Made by a program: the position numbers and the translations under genes
Source of the DNA: Pseudonocardia sp.
Lineage (GTDB): Bacteria; Actinomycetota; Actinomycetes; Mycobacteriales; Pseudonocardiaceae
Direction: 5' to 3'
NCBI GenBank assembly: GCA_030453005.1
Contig: JAKDLE010000022.1
Location: 1-12,923, forward strand
Length of the DNA: 12,923 bases
The notes under the pieces: model-generated
Told to the model about the DNA's origin: nothing
The model's database searches: none
Seen by the model: only the letters and a program-made list of their open reading frames with translations
Shown here: piece after piece, positions 7,123-12,923 of the stretch
Position numbering within the stretch: position 1 is the stretch's first letter
How the letters are laid out: every line of letters starts with the position of its first letter

Positions 7123-8102
7123 GCCGTCACCCCGACCGTGGTGGAGGCCGCGGCGACGATGCGGGTGCCGGTGTGTGGAGGCACGTCACCGCCCGGCTCC
7201 TCGGCGAGCGTGGCGCGGACCCGGCCGGTGTCGGTGATCACGGCGACCCGCCCGCCGTGCCGGACGAACTCGATCGCGGCACTCATCTTCGGCCCCATGC
7301 TGCCGGGCGGGAACTGGCCGTCGTCGAGGTGGGACTGGGCCTCGTCGACGGTCATCGCGGAGATCGAGCGCTGCCGGTCGGTGCCGAAGTCCAGCGCGAC
7401 GCGGTCGATGTCGGTGATGAGGACGAGCGCGTCGGCGCCGAGCGCGGTGGCCATCAGTCGCGCGGTGAGGTCCTTGTCGACCACCCCGTCGACGCCGTGG
7501 TACCCGTCGGCGTCCTCGACGACGGGGACGCCGCCGCCTCCGCCTGCGATCACGACCATGTGCTGCTCGACCAGCGCGCGCACGGCGTCGATCTCGAGGA
7601 TGCGCCGGGGCCGCGGGGAGGCGACGATCTGGCGGTAGCCGCGTCCGGAGTCCTCCACGATGCTCCAGCCGCGCTCCGCCGCGAGGCGCTCCGCCTCGTC
7701 CTTCGCGAAGAACGGCCCGATCGGTTTCGTCGGGTGGTCGAAGGCGGGGTCGTCCGCGTCGACGACGACGTGGGTCACCATCGACACCACCGGCTGCGGG
7801 GTCTCCGCGACCTGGTGCAGCGCCACCACGAGCAGCGTGCCGAGCTGGCCCTGCGTCATGGCGCCCTGGACGAACAGGGGGAGCGCGGGCACCTCGTCGG
7901 CGGCCTCGTGCTGCTGGATCGCGAGGTTGCCCACCTGCGGGCCGTTGCCGTGCACGACGACGACGACCCAGCCCGCGTCGTGCAGCTCGCAGATCGCGGT
8001 GGCCATGGAGCGGGCGTTGTCGGCCTGCTCGGCGTGCGTGCCTGCCTGACCGGCACGGGTGATGGCGTTGCCTCCGAGTGCGACGACAGCGATCCTCGGC
8101 AT
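7119..8102 (-). CDS. arcC: Carbamate kinase
   Basis: This 327-residue enzyme starts at ATG 8102, with GGGGAG (complement of 8110-8115) 7 bases upstream. It carries the amino-acid-kinase signatures of carbamate kinase: VVALGGNAITRAGQ near the start, VVVVHGNGPQVGNLA, PTKPIGPFF, VIAGGGGGVPVVED, GVVDKDLTARLMATALGADALVLITDI (the KDL.A.LA region) and FPPGSMGPKMSAAIEFV. It should convert carbamoyl phosphate and ADP to carbamate and ATP, carbamate then breaking down to ammonia and CO2. No arginine deiminase or ornithine carbamoyltransferase is nearby; instead fdrA follows directly, which points to an oxamate/ureido-type carbamoyl donor as in the E. coli allantoin locus. An in-frame extension upstream to 8822 is antisense to another gene and shows no homology, so it was not used. 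It leads the minus-strand unit. Confidence 0.95.
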   Translation of the reverse strand: MPRIAVVALGGNAITRAGQAGTHAEQADNARSMATAICELHDAGWVVVVVHGNGPQVGNLAIQQHEAADEVPALPLFVQGAMTQGQLGTLLVVALHQVAETPQPVVSMVTHVVVDADDPAFDHPTKPIGPFFAKDEAERLAAERGWSIVEDSGRGYRQIVASPRPRRILEIDAVRALVEQHMVVIAGGGGGVPVVEDADGYHGVDGVVDKDLTARLMATALGADALVLITDIDRVALDFGTDRQRSISAMTVDEAQSHLDDGQFPPGSMGPKMSAAIEFVRHGGRVAVITDTGRVRATLAEEPGGDVPPHTGTRIVAAASTTVGVTA

Positions 8103-8159
8103 GTGCGAGCTCCCCAGGCGACGGTTGTCCACGACGTACAGGATGATGATGGTCGATCC

Positions 8160-8167
8160 ACTATAGT
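8160..8167. promoter_or_regulatory. Palindromic -10 (ACTATAGT) shared by divergent promoters
   Basis: ACTATAGT reads the same on both strands, giving TATAGT at 8162-8167 on plus and at 8160-8165 on minus. Its centre (8163.5) is almost exactly midway between the divergent starts at 8102 and 8226, which predicts leaders of about 50 bases on each side. No good TTGACA -35 is seen at the expected distance on either strand, so an activator may be needed. The plus-strand continuation TTGACGTTCG resembles the bases after the other two TATAGT copies (TATAGT, 6-7 bases, TTC). Promoter function is inferred. Confidence 0.5.
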
Positions 8168-8225
8168 TGACGTTCGCGGTGAGGAACCAGGGCGAGGGAC
8201 CCAGAACGAAAGGACGGAGAGCGAC

Positions 8226-8819
8226 GTGCACGGTGGGGCAGGACGGGAGGTCGAGGCCGCGGCCCAGGCCCGGTGGCGCGCCGCGGAGGACCGGCTCTAC
8301 CCGATGGCGATGAGCGACCCGGACGGCTACCGCCGGGCGCTGGAGGCCGTGCAGGTCCTCGTCGACGAGCTGCGCCGCACCGCCTCCACGTTCGACGAGC
8401 TGCTGGCCGTCGAGGCGGACCCGACGCCGCTGCTGGCCGCGCTGCCCGCGGGTCCGGCGCTGTCGCCCGACCTCCTGGTGCAGGCCGCGTGCGGATCCCG
8501 CGGTCGGGAGCTCGGGGTCGCCCGGGAGGGTGCCCGCCGCGCGGCCGCCGTCGCCGCCGCACGCGCCGAGGGACGTGCCTGGGTGGTGCTGGAGGGCCCG
8601 GAGCGGATCGGGGAGCTGGTCGGCGGCAGGACCGTCGCCACCCACCTGTCCACCGGCCGTACGCTCATGGCCGTGCTCGACCCCTACTCCGGGGCAGACC
8701 CCTTCGGTCTGCAGGAGTTCGACGCGGACGGGGAACCGGGTCGCGACCGCATGCTCGCCGACCGCGACGAGTGGGTCACCGAGTGGGACCGGTGGCGCAC
8801 GGAGATCGAGTCCTCTTGA
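8226..8819 (+). CDS. Hypothetical protein, unrecognised family
   Basis: This 197-residue protein is not recognised. The start chosen is GTG 8226, because GGACGGAGA (8212-8220) lies 5 bases upstream and the TATAGT element lies about 58 bases upstream. The frame stays open far upstream, but that part is antisense to carbamate kinase. Residues 1-55 are predicted mostly helical (EAAAQARWRAAEDRLYPMAM, then YRRALEAVQVLVDELRR). A Pro/Leu-rich middle and an Ala/Arg-rich helix (about 95-115) lead to a mixed alpha/beta end with RAWVVLEGPERIGELVGG, LSTGRTLMAVLDPYSGADPF and an acidic, Trp-containing C-terminus (DEWVTEWDRWRTEIE). There are no membrane segments or signal peptide. It leads the unit containing the radical SAM and acetyltransferase genes, so it probably belongs to the same process. 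Its stop codon lies within a TTGACA (8816-8821). Confidence 0.75.
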   Translation: MHGGAGREVEAAAQARWRAAEDRLYPMAMSDPDGYRRALEAVQVLVDELRRTASTFDELLAVEADPTPLLAALPAGPALSPDLLVQAACGSRGRELGVAREGARRAAAVAAARAEGRAWVVLEGPERIGELVGGRTVATHLSTGRTLMAVLDPYSGADPFGLQEFDADGEPGRDRMLADRDEWVTEWDRWRTEIESS

Positions 8820-8837
8820 CAATTCCGCGGCGGGGAG

Positions 8838-8868
8838 TCTCCTATGAGATATGGCCGCTCCCTATAGT
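8838..8868 (+). promoter_or_regulatory. Probable promoter and operator before the radical SAM gene
   Basis: The 78-base gap before the radical SAM gene is unusually A/T-rich for this window. TATAGT (8863-8868) in CCCTATAGTGAATACTTCC resembles the copies at 395 and 8162. TCTC-CTAT-GAGA (8838-8849) is a perfect inverted repeat covering the place where its -35 would lie (8840-8845), and no TTGACA is there, so an activator or repressor site is plausible. A separate TTGACA (8816-8821) overlaps the upstream stop, but a matching -10 (TATGAG at 8843) is 21 bases away. The predicted leader is about 23 bases. Function is inferred from sequence only. Confidence 0.45.
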
Positions 8869-8897
8869 GAATACTTCCTCGGCGGGTGGAGTCACGG

Positions 8898-10067
8898 ATG
8901 AGTACTGAGCTCAGCGCAGGTTCGGCGGTCGACGTCACCTCACTGATCATCGAGCTGCAGAGCGCAGGCCTGCGCGTCGAGGCGCCGGTGGAGTCGCGCC
9001 GCGGCGGCGCGGGGCCGTCGGACTCCGGGATGCTGTGGATCGAGGGCATCCCCGCCACGGTGCCCTTGCAGACCGGGCCCACCCAGACCGACGACGCCCG
9101 CAGCTCGCCCTACGTGCTCAAGGCCGAGGACGACGGACAGGGTATCTACCGCGACGGCATCAAGCTGGCCTCGGTCGCGGCGAGCCACCGGCCCCGGTTC
9201 TACGACATGACCACGGCGGACGGGGTGCCGTACTGGAAGATCGCCCTGCTGCACCTCGACTCGCTGGCCAGCACCGTGCTGCAGACCTGCAACTACTGGG
9301 GCAACTCCGACCAGTGCCGGTTCTGCGGGATCGGCGTGTCGCTCGACTCGGGCAACACGATCGCGAAGAAGACCCCGGCGCAGCTCGCCGAGGTGGCGGT
9401 GGCGGCACGCGACCTCGACGGGGCCGTCGACGCCACCCTCACCACCGGGAGCACCCGGGCCCCCGACCGCGGCGCGCTCTACGTCGCCGAGTGTGGCCGT
9501 GCGGTCAAGGAGGCCTCCGGGCTGCCGGTCGAGGTGCAGTTCGAGCCGCCCCACGACCTGGCCGTGCTCGACCGCGTCCACGGCGCGGGCGTCGACGCGG
9601 TCGGGATCCACGTGGAGTCGTTCGACCCGGCGGTCCTCGCGCACGTCGCGCCGGGCAAGTTCCGCACCGGCATCGAGACCTACTTCCGCACGTGGGAGCG
9701 CGCCGTCGAGCTGTTCGGCGCGGGCCGGGTGTCCACCTACGTCATCCTCGGGATGGGGGAGGACCCCGACCTCACGATCGCCGCGTGCAAGCGCGCCGTC
9801 GAGATCGGCGTGTACCCGTTCGTGGTGCCGCTGCGGCCCGTGGCGGGCTCACTCATGGAGGAGGTCGCCCCTCCCACCGCGGAGTACACCGAGCGCGTCT
9901 ACCGCAAGGTCGCGGGTTACCTCACCGAACGGGGCATCGGCGCCGACACCGCCGTGGCCGGGTGCGTGCGCTGCCAGGCCTGCTCGGGGATCAACGGGCT
10001 GCAGAACGAGCTCAGCGGAGGTAAGCCGCTGCTGCAGATCGGGTCGCGACCGGCCGGCCTGTCGTGA
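8898..10067 (+). CDS. MSMEG_0568-like radical SAM protein
   Basis: This 389-residue protein starts at ATG 8898, with GGTGGAG ending 7 bases upstream; an in-frame GTG at 8886 is part of that ribosome site. The putative 4Fe-4S site is Cys131, Cys140 and Cys143, in QTCNYWGNSDQCRFCGIG, a CX8CX2C spacing rather than the usual CX3CX2C. The core barrel continues with VDATLTTGSTRAPDRG (177-192), VEVQFEPPHDLAVLDR (211-226) and VDAVGIHVESFDPAVL (232-247), much as in the biotin-synthase-like group. A C-terminal CVRCQAC (356-362, CX2CX2C) could bind a second cluster. It resembles the MSMEG_0568/Sll0785 family found in Nit1C clusters. The reaction it catalyses is not known to me. It overlaps the acetyltransferase gene by 4 bases (GTGA), and there is no sign of truncation. 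Confidence 0.9.
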   Translation: MSTELSAGSAVDVTSLIIELQSAGLRVEAPVESRRGGAGPSDSGMLWIEGIPATVPLQTGPTQTDDARSSPYVLKAEDDGQGIYRDGIKLASVAASHRPRFYDMTTADGVPYWKIALLHLDSLASTVLQTCNYWGNSDQCRFCGIGVSLDSGNTIAKKTPAQLAEVAVAARDLDGAVDATLTTGSTRAPDRGALYVAECGRAVKEASGLPVEVQFEPPHDLAVLDRVHGAGVDAVGIHVESFDPAVLAHVAPGKFRTGIETYFRTWERAVELFGAGRVSTYVILGMGEDPDLTIAACKRAVEIGVYPFVVPLRPVAGSLMEEVAPPTAEYTERVYRKVAGYLTERGIGADTAVAGCVRCQACSGINGLQNELSGGKPLLQIGSRPAGLS

Positions 10068-10543
10068 CGCGGGCGGTGGAGGCGCGGGCCCAGGTCTCCT
10101 GCCGCCTCGCCGCGCCCGGGCCCGACCTGGCCGCCCATCACCGCGTGCGGCACCAGGTGTTCGTCACCGAGCAGCAGATCTTCGTCCACGGCGACCGGGA
10201 CGACCGGGACGACGACCCGGCCACGTTGCACGTGCTGGGGCTGGTCGACGGCGAGCCGGCGGGAACCGTGCGGCTCTACCCGCTCGACGACGGCCCGGAG
10301 CCGACCCGGTGGCAGGGCGACCGGCTCGCGGTGCTGGCCGCCCATCGCACCTCCGGACTGGGCGGGCCGCTGGTGCGTTTCGCCGTGGCCACCGCCGGGG
10401 CGCTGGGGGGCGCGACGATGCTCGCCCACGTGCAGCAGGCCAACGAGCGGTTCTTCGTGCGCCTCGGCTGGACCAGCCTCGGGAACGAGGACTACGTCGG
10501 TCGTCCGCACGTGCGGATGGAGATCGCGCTCAGCGCTCCCTGA
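10064..10543 (+). CDS. MSMEG_0567/Sll0786-like GNAT N-acetyltransferase
   Basis: This 159-residue protein starts at GTG 10064, overlapping the radical SAM stop by 4 bases. It has the GNAT layout: HHRVRHQVFVTEQQIF (25-40), GEPAGTVRLYPL (63-74), the acetyl-CoA loop RTSGLG (95-100, matching RxxGxG) followed by a helix, and ANERFFVRLGWTSLG (126-140) near the end. Order and type match the sll0785-sll0786 pair of the Nit1C cluster, in which the next gene would normally encode an AIR-synthase-related protein. That gene is absent here; instead a convergent ATPase gene overlaps the last 14 bases. The acyl acceptor is unknown but probably is, or derives from, the product of the radical SAM protein. Confidence 0.88.
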   Translation: MTRAVEARAQVSCRLAAPGPDLAAHHRVRHQVFVTEQQIFVHGDRDDRDDDPATLHVLGLVDGEPAGTVRLYPLDDGPEPTRWQGDRLAVLAAHRTSGLGGPLVRFAVATAGALGGATMLAHVQQANERFFVRLGWTSLGNEDYVGRPHVRMEIALSAP

Positions 10544-12890
10544 GGTAGGACTCGCGCAGCTCGATCGGCAGCGCCCCGGCGATGCGGTCGCCGGCGGCAC
10601 CCCGGTCGACCGACGCCCCGAGCCAGCTCACGAGCAGGTCGGAGCGGACGCGGCCTGCCACCCGCGCCGCGGCCTCGTCCCGACCCAGATGTGCCAGCGC
10701 GAGCGCCTGGTACTTCGGCGACGAGTGCACGCGGGCCTCCTCGTAGAGGGCCTCGGCCCACGTGCGGTCTAACCGGGCCCGCATCTCCAGCAGCCGCATC
10801 ACCGCGCGGGGCCGGAAGGGCAGGGGGAGCTCCAGCATCGGGGCGGCGGCCTCCACGCGGGCGCCCGCGTCGGCGCGGCGGCCCAGCAGCAGGTCGCAGT
10901 CGGCCAGCGCGAGCAGTGCGTGCAGCTCCTGCTCCAGCTCCAGGGCCCCGCCGCCGCGATGGGCGAGGTCGACGGCCAGCTCGGCGTGCTCGCGTGCGCG
11001 TCCCACGTCGCCCAGCTCCTGCCACAGCCAGGACGTGGTGGTCTCGATCCCGGCGCGGTAGAAGCTCACCCCGTAGCGGTCGATCAACGCGCGGGCGCGG
11101 CCGAGCGAGCGCAGCGCCCCGCCGAAGTCGCCGACGTCGCCGCGGGCCAGGCCGATGAAGAACAGCGTCTGCAGCAGCGGCCGGAACTGGCCGGTGCGCC
11201 TGCAGAGCACGGCGGCGCGTTCGAGGACGGCGCGGGCCTCGGTGAAGCGGTCCTGGTGCTGCAGCAGGGCGCCCTGGTAGGCCAGTGCGATCGCCGTGGT
11301 GGCATCACCCGTGTCGGCGCCGAGCACGCGGTCGTACGCCGCGGTGGCACCCGCGTAGTCGCCGTCCCAGTGCCGCACGCGGCCCAGCAGCAGCGTCGCG
11401 CTGGGGAGCGCGCCCTTCGCCGCCGCGGCCGACTCGGCCAGCTGGGTGGCCCGCTCGGCGAGGTCGACCGCGCCGAGCGCGTCGCGGGCGTAGAGCGCCG
11501 TCCAACCGAGCTGTTCGAGGATTCGCGCCTCGAGCTCCTCGTCGCCGAGCTCGCGCGCCAGCACCAGCGCGTGCTCGTGGTCGTCGCGGGCGTCGTCGTG
11601 GCGCCCGAGCTCGGTGCGGATCCGACCCCGACGCAGGCGCACCCCGGCGATCTGGAACAGGTCGCCGCTCGAGGTGACGGCGGCGAGGGCGTCGGTGAGC
11701 AGGCGCTCGGCCTCGGCTCCGGCGAACGTCAGGTGCGCGGCGTGGGCGGCGAGCTGCCAGGCGCGCGCCGCCTCGGCCCAGTCGCCCGCCGCCGCGAGGT
11801 GCCGGGCCGCAGCCTCCGGGCGCGCGTCCACCAGCTTGGCCGCCCGGCGGTGCCTGCTGACGCGGATGGGTTCGGGGACGGTGTCGTAGGCGACCGTGCG
11901 GACGATGTCGTTGGGGAAACGGAAGCTGTGCCCGCGCGCGACGAGCAGGCCCGCCCGCAGGGCCCGTCCGGCCCGGTGCGCACAGTCCTCGACGTCGATC
12001 CCGCTCAGCGCGGCCACGTCGTCGAGGGAGAACGAGGTGCCGAGGACGGCGCCCTGGGCGAGCAGCACGCTCACGTCCTCACCCGCGTGCTCCAGCCGCT
12101 GGGCGACCGCCTCGTGCAGCGAGCCCGGAATGGCCAGCTCCCCGGTACCCGAGGCCGGGTGGCGCAGCAGCTCGGTGACGAACAACGGCGACCCGCCCGT
12201 CCACGCGTAGAGCTTCGCCACGTCGTAGGGCAGGCCCGCCTCGCGCACGAGATCGGCGACGGCGGGCTCGGGGAGCGGGCCGAGCTCGTGCAGGGACGCC
12301 ACGTCGCGGAGCCCGACCACCCCGGGCGGGTCCTCGTCGGTGCGCTCGGTGACCACCGCGAGGATCCGGCTGCGCTCCCAGCGGGTGACCAAAAAGTGCA
12401 GCGCCTCCACCGTGGACGCCCCCGCGTGCTGCAGGTCCTCGATCACGAGCAGCACCGGCCGGTCTTCGGCGAGCCGTTCGAGGAACGTGGCCAGCGCCTC
12501 CAGGCTCTTGCGGTGCTCGAGCTCGGACCCGACGCGCTCGTAGGGCACCGGGCCGGTGGCCCTGGCGACCTCCGGGATCAGCTCGATCAGGGTGCCCAGC
12601 CACTCACCGGCCAGCTCCCGCACCCGCCGCGGGTCCTGTCGGGCGACGGTGCCGCGCACGGCCTCCAGCAGCGGCTGCAGGTAGAGCGAGCGCTCCGCCT
12701 CGAAGCACGAACCGGTGAGCACGTGCGCACCGGTGGCGCGGGCCCGCGCCACCGGCACGGCGCCCACGGCGCGCTTGCCGAGCCCCCCCACCCCCCCGCC
12801 CACCCCGCCCCACTCCCCCCGGGGGGGGTTGCCGGGGGGGGGCCCCCCGCCGGTGGGCGGGGGGGGGCGCACGCTGCTCACGTTCGGCAC
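10530..12890 (-). CDS. Large P-loop ATPase with TPR-like repeats (LuxR/SARP-associated type), 5' end unreliable
   Basis: The open frame from GTG 12890 gives 786 residues. From about residue 48 it reads as a normal AAA_16-type signalling ATPase: ARARATGAHVLTGSCFEAE (49-67), a Walker B segment RPVLLVIEDLQHA (144-156), VVTERT, and WTGGSPLFVTELLRH. Residues from about 340 to the end are Ala/Leu/Arg-rich helical pairs typical of TPR regions (such as WELAA-like, RTELGRHDDARDDHEHAL, GALLQHQDRFTEARAVL, GDVGDFGGALRSL). No C-terminal LuxR helix-turn-helix is seen. Residues 9-38 are Pro/Gly homopolymer nonsense, and where Walker A is expected only GGLGKR remains, although spacing is about right. The DNA there is G/C runs, so poor base calls are likely. 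The true start, Walker A and any N-terminal domain cannot be judged. It overlaps the acetyltransferase by 14 bases, tail to tail, and may be unrelated to the nitrogen cluster. Confidence 0.75.
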   Translation of the reverse strand: MPNVSSVRPPPPTGGGPPPGNPPRGEWGGVGGGVGGLGKRAVGAVPVARARATGAHVLTGSCFEAERSLYLQPLLEAVRGTVARQDPRRVRELAGEWLGTLIELIPEVARATGPVPYERVGSELEHRKSLEALATFLERLAEDRPVLLVIEDLQHAGASTVEALHFLVTRWERSRILAVVTERTDEDPPGVVGLRDVASLHELGPLPEPAVADLVREAGLPYDVAKLYAWTGGSPLFVTELLRHPASGTGELAIPGSLHEAVAQRLEHAGEDVSVLLAQGAVLGTSFSLDDVAALSGIDVEDCAHRAGRALRAGLLVARGHSFRFPNDIVRTVAYDTVPEPIRVSRHRRAAKLVDARPEAAARHLAAAGDWAEAARAWQLAAHAAHLTFAGAEAERLLTDALAAVTSSGDLFQIAGVRLRRGRIRTELGRHDDARDDHEHALVLARELGDEELEARILEQLGWTALYARDALGAVDLAERATQLAESAAAAKGALPSATLLLGRVRHWDGDYAGATAAYDRVLGADTGDATTAIALAYQGALLQHQDRFTEARAVLERAAVLCRRTGQFRPLLQTLFFIGLARGDVGDFGGALRSLGRARALIDRYGVSFYRAGIETTTSWLWQELGDVGRAREHAELAVDLAHRGGGALELEQELHALLALADCDLLLGRRADAGARVEAAAPMLELPLPFRPRAVMRLLEMRARLDRTWAEALYEEARVHSSPKYQALALAHLGRDEAAARVAGRVRSDLLVSWLGASVDRGAAGDRIAGALPIELRESYLRER
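12781..12870. other. G/C homopolymer tract, probable sequencing or assembly artefact
   Basis: About 90 bases are almost only C then G runs, including runs of 8-9 G (12821-12828, 12834-12842, 12859-12867) and C6-C7 runs. They replace the expected N-terminal P-loop of the ATPase while keeping about the right length, and normal sequence resumes on both sides. This looks like low-quality base calls rather than biology. The last 33 bases of the window (12891-12923) appear normal, with an in-frame minus-strand stop at 12897-12899 just before the assigned start, but nothing else can be said of them. Confidence 0.6.
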
Positions 12891-12923
12891 ACCGGATCAG
12901 TCTGCGTTGACCGGCCCAGGCTG

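Noticed and set aside
5806..7638. A 610-codon plus-strand open frame opposite fdrA and carbamate kinase
   Set aside because: The product has the low-complexity Arg/Gly/His composition of an antisense shadow in GC-rich DNA, while the minus strand encodes two clear enzymes.
8103..8822. A longer carbamate kinase starting near 8822
   Set aside because: The extension shows no homology, is antisense to the 197-residue protein, and the ATG at 8102 has a good ribosome site and normal family N-terminus.
8886..8897. GTG at 8886 as start of the radical SAM gene
   Set aside because: It lies within the GGTGGAG ribosome site of the ATG at 8898 and adds only four residues.
9493..10548. A 351-codon plus-strand open frame over the radical SAM and acetyltransferase genes
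   Set aside because: Ser/Arg/Ala-rich shadow; both conserved proteins lie in other frames.
12781..12870. G-quadruplex or regulatory G-tract
   Set aside because: The tract replaces conserved coding sequence of an ATPase and alternates C and G runs, so an artefact is the simpler explanation.

Overview
The window is strongly GC-rich, with G or C at most third codon positions, frequent GTG starts and several 4-base stop/start overlaps. Together with the MSMEG_05xx-type protein families this points to an actinobacterium, possibly Pseudonocardiales; the genus is a guess. No rRNA, tRNA, CRISPR array, transposase or phage gene was seen.

Layout. (1) 1-363, minus strand: an XRE-type regulator cut by the left edge. 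It is divergent from (2) 481-4372, plus strand: an FAD/NAD(P) disulfide-reductase-like enzyme, a small very basic protein of unknown function, an MSMEG_0572/Sll0783-family nitrogen-starvation protein, then a cobalt-type nitrile hydratase (beta, alpha, and a His-tailed accessory protein). (3) 4409-8102, minus strand, read towards block 2: carbamate kinase, FdrA and an MSMEG_0565-like glycosyltransferase, joined by 4-base overlaps. (4) 8226-10543, plus strand, divergent from block 3: an unrecognised 197-residue protein, an MSMEG_0568-like radical SAM protein and an MSMEG_0567/Sll0786-like N-acetyltransferase. (5) 10530-12890, minus strand: a large P-loop ATPase/TPR protein whose first ~40 codons are obscured by G/C homopolymers that look like bad sequence.

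How the genes may work together. Four families here (Sll0783-like, radical SAM, N-acetyltransferase, MSMEG_0565 glycosyltransferase) are hallmarks of the Nit1C-type 'nitrogen starvation' cluster of cyanobacteria, mycobacteria and proteobacteria, which normally carries a Nit1 nitrilase and has been linked to nitrile and cyanide assimilation. No nitrilase is visible in this window; a three-gene cobalt nitrile hydratase sits directly after the Sll0783-family gene. A second addition is FdrA plus carbamate kinase, known from oxamate carbamoyltransfer in allantoin catabolism, but without the DUF1116 (YlbE/AllG) partner. The working hypothesis is a hybrid nitrogen-scavenging locus in which a nitrile is hydrated and, possibly, a carbamoyl group is recovered as carbamoyl phosphate to yield ATP, ammonia and CO2. 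The linking chemistry is inferred, not shown.

The hexamer TATAGT occurs at three intergenic promoter positions (395, 8162, 8863) and was not noticed elsewhere by eye. One copy is the palindrome ACTATAGT, centred almost exactly between two divergent start codons. This suggests the three transcription units are controlled together, perhaps by the XRE regulator.
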